Positions 27,601 through 36,136 of a DNA stretch of 64,000 nucleotides are shown in pieces. A program made the position numbers and the translations under genes. A model generated the notes under the pieces. It made no database searches, had not been told where the DNA came from, and saw only the letters and a program-made list of their open reading frames with translations. The DNA comes from Nocardia sp. XZ_19_385. GTDB taxonomy: Bacteria > Actinomycetota > Actinomycetes > Mycobacteriales > Mycobacteriaceae. Numbering within the stretch: position 1 is the first letter of the stretch; each line of letters begins with the position of its first letter. The stretch covers positions 62,001 through 126,000 of the forward strand of contig NZ_JACVEE010000007.1 of the NCBI RefSeq assembly GCF_015355755.1. The letters are read 5' to 3'.

Positions 27601-30600
27601 CGCCCGAGTGCGCCGCCTGCTCGGCTCCTCTCCCGCGCGGTTGGACCTCGCCGCTGTGCTCGATCGTCCCGAGCTTCAGCGGGCCGACGCCGAACTGCAC
27701 TACAGCGAAATGAACCGGGTGGGCCTCGACTATGGTCGCCATTTCCAGGTGCTCACCGAATTGCTGGTGGGCGTGGACGAGGTGCTCGCGGCCTACACCT
27801 ATGAGAGCGCGACGCTCGATGAATACGAAGCGCATCCGGTGGTATTGGATGGTGCGCTACAAGCCGTCGCGCCACTGTTGGGCGGGCTGCACGATGCGTC
27901 GATGTACGTGCCGATCGCGATCGGCGCGGCACGAGTGTGGCGACGCCCCGTCGTACAGGGATGGATCTTCACCCGCGTGACGTGCCGCGATGCTCGGGAT
28001 GTCGTGTGCGACATCACGATCACCGACCCTGATGGGGAGGTCGTGGCGGAGCTGACCGGCTGCCGGATGCACGGCGTCACCGCCGGGGGCGCCGATTCAA
28101 CGCAAACTCTCGAGCAGGTGCTCCGGGCTGCACCGCCGCCCCGTACAGCGGGTGCGGGACCAGTCGGGCTGCCCGCTCCGGCCGAGATGGTGGCTGCGAC
28201 CATCGGTGAACGTGCCGAACTGTCGGCCGGATACGACGATCGCTATCCCGCGTTCGCCCGGCGGCTCCAGGAGGTGTTCACGCACTGGGTAGTGCGCGCG
28301 TTCCAGCAATTGCTCTCCGGCGCTGCGGTATTCGACCAAGATCTGCTGATCATGGCAGGCGTTCGGCCGGAGCACATTCGATACGCGCTGCTGTTGGCAA
28401 GTATGGCCGAGCGAACACGGCTGCTGGAGCAGATCGACGGCGCGCAGCGCTGGCGCGTCCGCAACCTGCCGCAGCCGCAGGAGACCACCCGACGCTGTGC
28501 GGCGGACTTCCCCGAGTGGATTTCCGCGCTGGCCGTGTACAGCCGGTGTGGCATGCACCTGCCGGATCTGCTGCGCGGAACCGCCGACGCGGTCGAGCTG
28601 CTGCTGGACGCGGAAGTCGATCGGGACCATGTCGAATCGGTCTACAGCGGCTCACCACCGATAGTGCTGCACAACCGATACCTGCGTAGCCTGCTGCGAG
28701 CGGCAATAGCCGAGTGGCCGGCCGACCGGCCACTCCGAATTCTCGAGGTCGGTGCGGGCACGGGCGCGTGCACGGCCGAAGTGTTACCCATCTTGGCGCC
28801 GCAGCTCACCACGTACACCTACACCGATGTCACGGCGAACTTGTTCCCGCGCGCTCAATCACGTTTCAGCGCTTACGATTTCATCGAATACCGCACGCTC
28901 GACCTGGGCAAGGAGCCGGTAGATCAAGACTTTCCCCCGAGAGCATACGACGTCGTCATCGCGTCGAACGCACTGCACGCCACCAGCGGTCTCCGGGACA
29001 CGGTGCGTAGGGTCGGCGCGCTCCTGGCCGACGGGGGCTGCTTATTCGCCGTGGAGTGTCACGACGAACAGATCCTTGCTCCTTGCTTCGGACTGTTCCC
29101 GAATTTCTGGGATTTCGCCGATCCGGATCTGCGATCGACACCGCTGTTGCCGGTACAGGATTGGCCGCCGCTGTTGGCGGACGGCGACTTCGATGCCGTC
29201 GTCCAGGTGGGGAGCGCGATCGAGACCCCGAGCGGCGGCTTTTCGGTGACCGTCGCGCGGCACCGCGGTGTGTCCCAGACTGCTGCCGACCTTCCGGCGG
29301 CCGGGGCTATGACCGGCAGTTGGCATATCATCACCGACGGTCCCGACGAGGGCATTGGCGCGGCTCTCGCCAAGGAGTTGACGACTCTCGGGGCCGACGC
29401 GCTTGTCGTCAAGGGTGAGGCTGCCGGGCAGCGGATCTGGGCGGATGGATTCGCAAGTGGACGGTCGCCACAGGGTGTCGTGCTATTCCTCGGCGCCGAA
29501 CCTGGTGCCAACGGCGGCGATCCGGTGGCGACTGAGGTCCGGCGGGCCGGGCTGATCCGTGCGGCCGCGGCGGCTCTCGGTGCCGAGCCGGATACGACTC
29601 CGGCGCTGTGGCTGGTGACTGATCCGACCGGATTGTTTCCCGCCCCCGATGGTCCGGCGGGGGGCGGTGCCGGCGTGTGGGGCGTCGGCAGGGTTCTTGC
29701 CAACGAACGACCCAGCCTGAAGGTGCACAGGTTGTCGCTGGTGCGGTCGGACGATCCGGTCGCCGACGCTCTCCGTGTGTTGAGCGAGCTTTGCGAATCC
29801 GGCGACGAGGATGAGGTAGTCCTCACCGCGGCAGGTCGTTTCGTACCCCGGACGGTCGCAGTCGCGCCCAGCTTCGCATCGACGGATCCGGATCGGTGGT
29901 ACGCCCTCCGGTTACGTGAGCAGCGGTCGCCGGACTGCCGTTTGATGTGGACTCCGAGAGAACCAGCGCAGCCCGGCCCCGGTGAAGTGATCGTGAAGGT
30001 GCGCGCGGCGGCCCTGAATTACCGGGACGTGTTGCTGGCGGCCGGAATGCTGCCACCTGGTGCCGAACCGCCGGTGCGCGGCGGTCCAGCGCTCGGCCTG
30101 GAATGCGCGGGTGATGTAGTCGCCGTCGGCGCAGAAGTTACGACACCCGCGGTGGGCGACCGCGTCTTCGCGCTCGGACAGGGCACGATGGCCTCCCACG
30201 TCCGGGTTCGGGCAGAGCAGACCGGGCGCATACCCGAGGGCATGCGATATGCGGACGCGACGACGCTGCCCGCGGTCTATCTCACCGTGCAGTACAGCTT
30301 GGAAGACTTGGCACGGCTGGCACCCGGCGAGACTGTTTTGGTTCATGGCGGGGCGGGTGGTATCGGGCTCGCTACTCTGCGCTTCGCCCAGAATGTGGGA
30401 GCCCGAGTAATCGCGACCGCCGGGTCGCCCACCAAACGGGATCTGTTACGCGTGCTCGGCGCCGAGCATGTGCTGGACTCCCGCAACCTGACCTTCGAGT
30501 CCGAGGTGCTGGCCTGCACCGAGGGGCGTGGCGTCGATGTTGTAGTCAATTCCCTTGCCGGGGAGGCGATCTCACGTGGCTTGGCATGTCTGCGGCCCGG

Positions 30601-31993
30601 CGGCCGCTTTGTCGAGCTAGGAAAGCGCGATATCTACACCAACCAGCCGCTGCTGCTGCGCCCCTTCCGCAACAACCTGTCCTATTTCGGCGTGGATATC
30701 ACCCGCTTGGCGGCGGACTCGCCCCACCTGGCCGCCGAAGCCTTCGAGCGCCTCGCCCAGCGGGCCGGGACCGGTCAGTATTCGCCTCTGCCGCACCAGC
30801 TTTACCCAGCAGCGCGGATCGGCAATGCCCTGCATGCCCTGCGCCATTCGCGCCATATCGGCAAGGTTGTCGTCACATTCGAAGACGGCGACCCGGTTCC
30901 GGTCCACCAACCCGACCGGCCCCTGAGTCTTGATCCGGAGGCGACCTATCTGGTCAGCGGCGGTCTCGGGGGATTCGGCGCGGCAACGGCACGCCATCTC
31001 GCCGCGGCCGGCGCCCGCCATCTCGCCCTGATCGGCCGGCGGGGCGCGGCATCCCCGGAAGCGGGGACTTTGCTCACCGCATTGACCGCCATGAACTGTC
31101 AAGCGCGGCCCCATGCTGTCGATATCACCGATGCCGAAGCGGTCCGCCGAATTTTCGAGCAGGCCGACGCCGCCGGCCACCCGATACGTGGGGTTGTGCA
31201 CGCCGCCATGGTGCTCGACGACGGCCTGCTCGAGGAGTTGACCGCCGAGCGGTTCGCCGCCGTGCTGGCCCCCAAAGTCCGTGGTGCGACGGTGCTCGAC
31301 GAGCTCACCCGGGACCGGGATCTGGACTTCTTCGTCGTCTATTCTTCCGTCGCCGCGCTCGTCGGCAATATTCGTCAAGCACCCTACGCCGCCGCCAATC
31401 TCCAGCTGGAAGCGCTGATGCGATCGCGACGAGCGGCTGGACGGGCGGGGCTGGCGCTCGCCTGGGGCGGTATCGGAGAGGTCGGGTACACCGCGCGAAG
31501 AATGGCGGACACCAGCAGGCGCGCAGGCATCGGGCTGCTGCCAACGGGCACGGCCAGCACCGAATTCGACCGCTTCGTCGGCCGCGTTTCGCCAGTCGTC
31601 ACAGTAGGCCAAATGAACTGGGGACTCATGGTTCAGCTGCTGCCAGCGCTGCGTAGTAAGCGGTTCGCAGGCCTGGTCCCCGAAGAAAGTGACGATCTCG
31701 GAGTAGATGTCTTCCAGGATCGATATTCGAGAGCAAGCAGCGACCGGGAACGCAACACGCTTGTGGCAGAAGCACTGACTTCGCTGGTGGCCACCACTTT
31801 GCAGACCACCCCAGAACATCTCGACCCCGCCGCGAACCTCGGTGACCTGGGCTTGGACTCGCTGATGGGTAGTGAGCTCAGGGTGGCGCTACACCGAGTA
31901 TTCGACCGTGAGATTCCGGCGATGGAACTGCTGGCGGCGGGAAATATTCACGGACTCACCGACGCCGTCTCTCGGGCGCTGCGAAATTCATGA
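24608..31993 (+). CDS. Iterative-type reducing polyketide synthase, KS-AT-DH-MT-ER-KR-ACP
   Basis: 2461 residues from the ATG at 24608 (AGGAG just upstream). KS about 10-430: VDTACSSALTALHQA, EAHGTGTPVGDP, NIGHLEAAAG. AT about 535-830: GHSVGEIAAAYV and DYGFHS. DH about 890-1170: DHRVDGAVVMPG and LDGALQ. C-methyltransferase about 1330-1530: LEVGAGTGACTAEV and DVVIASNALHATSG. ER about 1785-2090: GLECAGDVVAVG and VHGGAGGIGLATLRFAQ. KR about 2110-2330: VSGGLGGFGAATARHLA, MVLDDG, YSS and APYAAAN. ACP about 2390-2461: DLGLDSLMGSEL. All catalytic residues seem intact, so fully reduced, alpha-methylated chains are expected. GHSV rather than GHSQ in AT favours malonyl-CoA, leaving methylation to the MT. 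No loading or release domain. Confidence 0.93.
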   Translation: MAHLPSDAIAIVGVACRLPGGINSLDDLWAALSSGRDLVGEVPRDRFPVEDFVDPRGASPSRSYTAAGGFLADIDGFDTSFFTRISSREASRMDPQQRLLLELAVEALDDAAIDHAETAGSDTAVFVGCSSRDYGELQSCVPEMGNPYTISGSAACNTANRVSYYFDWHGQSVAVDTACSSALTALHQACEHLRAGHSKLALAGGVNILINPMTFAGFSGAAMLSPSGRCRAFSAHADGFVRAEGGGLVLLKPLADAIAAGDRIHGMVLATGVNNDGRTPGLAVPNAAAQEDLLRAVCTRARALPDDLAYLEAHGTGTPVGDPVECEAVGRALGSPRATALAIGSVKSNIGHLEAAAGIAGLLKALLVLQHGRIPATLHAEPLNPAIDFDRWNLRPVLRIEPLATTGRRLAGVNSFGFGGANACALLAGPPQADRLDRQSAPSGRVPVVASARTAEALRAASESFAEHLAFASPNEFYDLAYTSAVRRTRHELRTVVLARNPTEAAEAFYGAARGDSPAATAIAVHANPGKVAFVFSGNGSQWHGMGVELLAAEPVFRAAIEEIDAELAPLLGWSVRDELVAEESRIARTEIAQPLLFAVQLGLVRLLEAGGIRPDAVLGHSVGEIAAAYVCGATDLTTACRVVFERSRAQARTAGKGRMAAVGLSREDALAELSTYEGRLELAGVNSHRDVTVSGAADALSDLGRELAGREIFFRELGLDYGFHSAAMNELELDLRTSLADLAPGPARAVFYSTVTGAQLNGERLDAEYWWRNIREPVLFCEAVETAAANGCGIFVEVGPHAVLASYLRHTAPAAVVIPTARRMKDGPGDIGRTVATVLAAGARPGTEYFPRPGGLVQMPSYPWQRERHWVGTPDDWCRVPQNRSFVHPLLGRRVAVAEPAWHQIVSSQRLPWLRDHRVDGAVVMPGAAYLEAALAVGRVTFGVAAEVTDLDIVRALVLSSDRDGTELLQTSLSEEDGVVRIASRGEQSTEWRTHARARVRRLLGSSPARLDLAAVLDRPELQRADAELHYSEMNRVGLDYGRHFQVLTELLVGVDEVLAAYTYESATLDEYEAHPVVLDGALQAVAPLLGGLHDASMYVPIAIGAARVWRRPVVQGWIFTRVTCRDARDVVCDITITDPDGEVVAELTGCRMHGVTAGGADSTQTLEQVLRAAPPPRTAGAGPVGLPAPAEMVAATIGERAELSAGYDDRYPAFARRLQEVFTHWVVRAFQQLLSGAAVFDQDLLIMAGVRPEHIRYALLLASMAERTRLLEQIDGAQRWRVRNLPQPQETTRRCAADFPEWISALAVYSRCGMHLPDLLRGTADAVELLLDAEVDRDHVESVYSGSPPIVLHNRYLRSLLRAAIAEWPADRPLRILEVGAGTGACTAEVLPILAPQLTTYTYTDVTANLFPRAQSRFSAYDFIEYRTLDLGKEPVDQDFPPRAYDVVIASNALHATSGLRDTVRRVGALLADGGCLFAVECHDEQILAPCFGLFPNFWDFADPDLRSTPLLPVQDWPPLLADGDFDAVVQVGSAIETPSGGFSVTVARHRGVSQTAADLPAAGAMTGSWHIITDGPDEGIGAALAKELTTLGADALVVKGEAAGQRIWADGFASGRSPQGVVLFLGAEPGANGGDPVATEVRRAGLIRAAAAALGAEPDTTPALWLVTDPTGLFPAPDGPAGGGAGVWGVGRVLANERPSLKVHRLSLVRSDDPVADALRVLSELCESGDEDEVVLTAAGRFVPRTVAVAPSFASTDPDRWYALRLREQRSPDCRLMWTPREPAQPGPGEVIVKVRAAALNYRDVLLAAGMLPPGAEPPVRGGPALGLECAGDVVAVGAEVTTPAVGDRVFALGQGTMASHVRVRAEQTGRIPEGMRYADATTLPAVYLTVQYSLEDLARLAPGETVLVHGGAGGIGLATLRFAQNVGARVIATAGSPTKRDLLRVLGAEHVLDSRNLTFESEVLACTEGRGVDVVVNSLAGEAISRGLACLRPGGRFVELGKRDIYTNQPLLLRPFRNNLSYFGVDITRLAADSPHLAAEAFERLAQRAGTGQYSPLPHQLYPAARIGNALHALRHSRHIGKVVVTFEDGDPVPVHQPDRPLSLDPEATYLVSGGLGGFGAATARHLAAAGARHLALIGRRGAASPEAGTLLTALTAMNCQARPHAVDITDAEAVRRIFEQADAAGHPIRGVVHAAMVLDDGLLEELTAERFAAVLAPKVRGATVLDELTRDRDLDFFVVYSSVAALVGNIRQAPYAAANLQLEALMRSRRAAGRAGLALAWGGIGEVGYTARRMADTSRRAGIGLLPTGTASTEFDRFVGRVSPVVTVGQMNWGLMVQLLPALRSKRFAGLVPEESDDLGVDVFQDRYSRASSDRERNTLVAEALTSLVATTLQTTPEHLDPAANLGDLGLDSLMGSELRVALHRVFDREIPAMELLAAGNIHGLTDAVSRALRNS

Positions 31994-32033
31994 CGGACAG
32001 GCACGGCATCCGGTCAGTCGTTTTCGAAGAAGA

Positions 32034-33266
32034 ATGGTGGTGATCCGCATGGATATCGGCCGAGAACCGCGGGTATTGGTAACGACAAATCCCTTCGAAT
32101 CGCATTTCCGTGGACTGGTCACACTCGTCGATACGGTTCGCGCCTACGGTCACGATGTGCGGGTTGCAGCACCCGCGGAGTGGTCGCCGTGGTTGCGTAG
32201 TACTTACGGCGTCGAAACCATCGACGCGGGCGCCCTCTGGGTCGACCTCGAATTCGATGACAGACTTTTCGGCAGTCTGATCGAACAGGGAGCGGACGCT
32301 TTCGACAGGCAGCTGTTGTCCGCGTTCGTATCCGATCGGGTTGCCTTGCGGACAGCCGAAGGCGTGATCGAATTGTCCGATACCTGGCGGCCCGATGTCG
32401 TGGTGCATGAGTGCACGGAGTTCGGCGGATATTTGGCAGCTGAAGCGCTCGGAATACCAAATATTACCGTGGATATCGGGCCGCTGCCGATCGTGCGAAA
32501 ACTGCACCAGGACTTGATCAGGCCTGCATTGACCGCGCAACGAGAAAAACTGGGGCTCCCGGAGGAGCCCTCTGTACCTGGGATCCTGCGCCATCTAGCA
32601 GTCTCCCTCGCTCCGCGGGAGTTCGACCACGCAGATTTCGAGACCCCTTTGGTTCGTTATCGGCACCAGCTTCCGGTCCGCCGTGGCGAACAGCTTCCGG
32701 AGATCTTCGCTAGATTTCCTCAGGACCGGCCTATCGTCTACGTTTCGCTGGGCTCGATAGGGCCGTATTCTCCGCGATTCATGGATCGCATGACCGACCT
32801 CTACGAGGAGATTTTCATCGCTCTGGCCGAAATCAACTGCACTGCGGTGGTTTCCCTGCCGTCGCTGTATCGTAATGCATTCAGGTCATTGGCACCGCAT
32901 ATTCACTTATTTCCCTACATTTCGCAGTCCTTGCTGTTGCCTAATGCAGACCTATTCATCACTCATGGCGGGCTGAACTCGATACGCGACACTCTCACTT
33001 GCGGTGTGCCGCAGCTGCTCATGCCTTTCTTCGCGGATCACCCCGGGAACGCGGCGCGGTGCGAATCTCTCGGGACCGGAATCCGCGTCGATCCGATGTC
33101 GGTGCAGGCAGCAGAGATCCACGCTTCCTGCGAGAAAATACTTCAGGACGATGACTATCGAGCAGTTGCGAAATCGCTGAAGCGACACATGTGGGCGCTG
33201 CCACCGCAGAGCGCTTTTGTCGACGACCTGCTCCACCTCATCCCGGCGAACGCACGTGGGGAGTAG
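32034..33266 (+). CDS. Family-1 glycosyltransferase (MGT/UDPGT type)
   Basis: About 410 residues from ATG 32034 (alternative ATG 32049). GT-B fold: N-terminal LVTTNPFESHFRGLVTLVDT acceptor half, and the C-terminal nucleotide-sugar motif FITHGGLNSIRDTLTCGVPQ followed by LLMPFFADHPGNAARCESLG, typical of macrolide and glycolipid glycosyltransferases. It follows the PKS by 40 bases and precedes two deoxysugar genes, so it most likely attaches that sugar to the PKS-derived lipid. Codon use is less GC-biased than in the PKS, as in the next two genes. Confidence 0.88.
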   Translation: MVVIRMDIGREPRVLVTTNPFESHFRGLVTLVDTVRAYGHDVRVAAPAEWSPWLRSTYGVETIDAGALWVDLEFDDRLFGSLIEQGADAFDRQLLSAFVSDRVALRTAEGVIELSDTWRPDVVVHECTEFGGYLAAEALGIPNITVDIGPLPIVRKLHQDLIRPALTAQREKLGLPEEPSVPGILRHLAVSLAPREFDHADFETPLVRYRHQLPVRRGEQLPEIFARFPQDRPIVYVSLGSIGPYSPRFMDRMTDLYEEIFIALAEINCTAVVSLPSLYRNAFRSLAPHIHLFPYISQSLLLPNADLFITHGGLNSIRDTLTCGVPQLLMPFFADHPGNAARCESLGTGIRVDPMSVQAAEIHASCEKILQDDDYRAVAKSLKRHMWALPPQSAFVDDLLHLIPANARGE

Positions 33267-33270
33267 ACGG

Positions 33271-34614
33271 ATGACCGACAGGGAAGATCTGCTGAGCAGG
33301 ATACGAGAGTTTCACAACAGGGCCGAAGAGCGTCGCTTCGTCGCGGGAATCACCGAAATCCAATCCTCTGGCGCCTGCCTCGACGCCGACGACAAGACCG
33401 CACTGGCCGAGGCTGCATTGGATATGCGTATCGCGGGCGGAATAGTTACTCGAAAATTTGAAACCGCATTCGCCCGAAAGCTTGGAATGCGGAAGGCTCG
33501 GCTCACGAACTCCGGCTCGTCGGCGAATCTATTGGCGCTGACCACGTTAACCGCTGCGGAGCTCGAAGATGCTCGACTCCAGCCGGGAGACGAGGTGGTC
33601 ACGGCGGCCGCCGGATTCCCAACGACGATCAACCCTATCCTGCAGAACGGTCTGAAACCGGTGTTCGTCGACATCGATTCAACTACTTACAACACGACGC
33701 CGGAGGCGGTCGAAGAAGCAATCGGACCGCGAACCCGGGCCGTAATGCTTGCCCATACTCTGGGTAACCCGTATCCGGTGGCGGAAATCTCCGAAATATG
33801 CCGCCAGCACGACCTTTTCCTGATCGAAGACAACTGTGATGCGGTCGGTTCGACATATCGGTCCCAACTCACCGGCACGTTCGGTGATCTGGCCACTGTC
33901 AGTTTCTATCCGGCGCACCACCTCACTACCGGCGAGGGCGGATGTGTCCTCACCGATAACCTCGTGATGGCCCGCGTGGTGAAATCCTTGCGGGATTGGG
34001 GACGTGATTGCTGGTGTGAGCCGGGCGAGAGCGACAAGTGTGGCAAGCGATTCAAACACCTGCTCGGTGAGCTGCCGTACGGATACGACCACAAATACAT
34101 CTACTCACATATCGGGTACAACCTGAAGACAACGGACCTCCAGGCAGCACTCGGCTTATCCCAGCTGACCCGGCTGGACGACTTCTGCGCTCGGCGCCGG
34201 CATAATTGGCGACAACTACGCCAGGGACTCGATGGAATCACCTACCTGGCCATGCCGGAACCAACCCTCGGAAGTGACCCGAGTTGGTTCGGCTTCGCTA
34301 TGACGGTCATGCCCGACGCTCCTTTCGGTCGCATCGATATCGTCAACTTCCTGGAAGGGCGGCGGATCGCAACCCGGGGACTGTTCGCCGGAAATCTGCT
34401 GCGCCATCCGGCCTACTCGGGCATCGCCTGTCGCATCGCCGCGAACTTGACGAACAGCGATTACGTTGCGGAGAACACCTTTTGGGTAGGTGTATACCCT
34501 GAAATAACCGATGAGATGACCGATTACGTGATCGCGTCGATCCGAGAATTCGTCTCCGGGTATCGGAAGGCGGCGGCGTGGACGCCCGCGAAAACTGTGG
34601 AGGAGAAGGCTTGA
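33271..34614 (+). CDS. NDP-4-keto-6-deoxyhexose 3-dehydratase (RfbH/E1/SpnQ type, PLP and 2Fe-2S)
   Basis: 447-residue DegT/DnrJ/EryC1-fold enzyme. The usual PLP-binding Lys is replaced by His in SFYPAHHLTTGEGGCVLT (about residue 220), the hallmark of the 3-dehydratases. The Cys cluster is present: a Cys in IEDNCDAVGS, then DCWCEPGESDKCGK (C-x-C-x7-C). These enzymes remove the C3 hydroxyl of CDP- or dTDP-4-keto-deoxyhexoses and need an electron-donating reductase. GGGGAG precedes the ATG at 33271. It overlaps the next gene by four bases. No dedicated E3-type reductase gene is nearby. Confidence 0.88.
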   Translation: MTDREDLLSRIREFHNRAEERRFVAGITEIQSSGACLDADDKTALAEAALDMRIAGGIVTRKFETAFARKLGMRKARLTNSGSSANLLALTTLTAAELEDARLQPGDEVVTAAAGFPTTINPILQNGLKPVFVDIDSTTYNTTPEAVEEAIGPRTRAVMLAHTLGNPYPVAEISEICRQHDLFLIEDNCDAVGSTYRSQLTGTFGDLATVSFYPAHHLTTGEGGCVLTDNLVMARVVKSLRDWGRDCWCEPGESDKCGKRFKHLLGELPYGYDHKYIYSHIGYNLKTTDLQAALGLSQLTRLDDFCARRRHNWRQLRQGLDGITYLAMPEPTLGSDPSWFGFAMTVMPDAPFGRIDIVNFLEGRRIATRGLFAGNLLRHPAYSGIACRIAANLTNSDYVAENTFWVGVYPEITDEMTDYVIASIREFVSGYRKAAAWTPAKTVEEKA

Positions 34615-35471
34615 CCAGGTTGGTCGTCACCGGTGCGGACGGACTTCTGGGCAGTCGAATTGCGAGTCCGGTCAGTCCTTTCCAGGGTGATACACGACCG
34701 GTTCTCGGGTACGGATCAAAATCTCTCGACATTACCGACTGGGTGGCACTGAAAGACACCATTTCGCCGGGCGATTTAGTCATCAACTGCGCTGCCTACA
34801 CCGATGTCGATGCCGCCGAGACCGAGTCCCAGGAAGCCTTTCGGGTCAACGCTCTCGGTCCGAAGCTGTTGGCACGCGCATGCGCACGAGCCCGGGCAAG
34901 GCTGGTCCATATCTCGACCGCTTATGTATTCGATGGCGCGACGGCCGGGCAGTGGGAGACAGGGTCGCCGGTGGCACCGCTGAGTGTCTACGGGAGATCC
35001 AAACTGGCTGGTGAAAGAGCCGTCCGAGCAGAGTCGCCAGACGCACTGATTGTCCGCACGATGTGGTTATACGCGGGGATCGACGGGGATTTTCCGGCGC
35101 GGTTGATTCGGAAGTGCTCGCACGGTGAGCCAGTAGCGGTTGTCAACGATCAGATCGCATCCCCAACCTACGTTGTCGATTTCGTAGCCGCATTGTTCGA
35201 CCTCGTCACACACCCCGGTCCGCCGCGTCTCCTCCACGCGACGAACGGCGGGTCTGCGTCCAAATACGAGTTCGCACAGACGATCCTGAAAGAGAGCGGC
35301 CTGGACGTCGACCTGGTGAAAGTCTGTCGCACTGCAGATTTCCGAGACGCCGCAGCCAGGCCACTCAACTCCCTGCTGTCGAATTCGGCGTGGATCAATT
35401 GCGGCCTCACTCCGTTGCCACACTGGCGTGACGGACTGCGCCGCGCCATCGAGGGGGCGGGCCCAGCCTAG
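34611..35471 (+). CDS. RmlD-like NDP-4-keto-deoxyhexose reductase
   Basis: 286 residues, RmlD substrate-binding superfamily: VTGADGLLGSRI at the N-terminus, LDITDWVALKD, VINCAAYTDVDAAE, HISTAYVFDG, and YGRSKLAGERAV with the catalytic Tyr/Lys. The start is placed at a TTG (34611) overlapping the upstream stop and preceded by GGAGGAG; a start at 34578 inside the dehydratase gene is the alternative. It would reduce the 4-keto group after 3-deoxygenation, completing a 3,6-dideoxy- (or trideoxy-) hexose. Last gene of the cluster. Confidence 0.85.
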   Translation: MTRLVVTGADGLLGSRIASPVSPFQGDTRPVLGYGSKSLDITDWVALKDTISPGDLVINCAAYTDVDAAETESQEAFRVNALGPKLLARACARARARLVHISTAYVFDGATAGQWETGSPVAPLSVYGRSKLAGERAVRAESPDALIVRTMWLYAGIDGDFPARLIRKCSHGEPVAVVNDQIASPTYVVDFVAALFDLVTHPGPPRLLHATNGGSASKYEFAQTILKESGLDVDLVKVCRTADFRDAAARPLNSLLSNSAWINCGLTPLPHWRDGLRRAIEGAGPA

Positions 35472-36136
35472 GTTCGCACCCGTGCCGCCGGGCCCTCGAC
35501 CGACCGGACAATGTGTTCACCCGTTCCGCGCGCCGCGCGCTGCCCGGATTCCCTGCGTTCGAAGGCTTTCAGTCGATGCGTGCGGGGATGTTCGGGTCTC
35601 TACAGGGTCGAGGGGCAGGACCGCCCACACGACTTTTCCGACGCCGTGCTGGCGTGTGGTGGCGCTGGCGATCGCGGTGCCGGCGATCAGTTGCAGGTCG
35701 TGCGGGTCAGTACCAACGGTGGGCAGGGTGGGATCGGGTCACTGACCGCGACGATCAGCAGGTCACCGCGCGGCTCCCGGATACAGGCCTCTGGCATACG
35801 AAACCCCGGTCCTCCCACGCCGTTGGCACGCATGTTCGAGTGGTGGCCGGGCGGGCCCGGCTGCATCAATCGGGGCTGTCGTTCCGGGCTGCGGAGCCGC
35901 CAGGAATAATTCGTATTCGCTTTGCGGGACAGATAGTTCGCGATGCGGCAGCAGGAGCAGTGCGGGCGGGAAGCCTGGACAGGGCGTGACGAGCGGGCCG
36001 TCCGGGCCTTGTGGGTAGCGGCGCACCCATGCCCGGATCGTGGGTGTGTTGAGGCTGGGCAGGTAGCGCACGGCGTGGTCCCAACTAACAACCCTCGGCA
36101 GCATCGCGTGCCCGGTTCGTTGCTGGTAGATCTGTT
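35472..36136 (-). pseudogene. Degenerate minus-strand coding remnant, family not recognised
   Basis: No intact gene. On the minus strand, pieces in different frames read like one protein: HAVRYLPSLNTPTIRAWVRR near 36070, GDLLIVAVSDPIP near 35750, and GKVVWAVLPLDPVETRTS near 35600. They are separated by frameshifts. I do not recognise the family with confidence. It separates the sugar genes from the IS701 debris and marks the right edge of the biosynthetic cluster. Confidence 0.4.
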
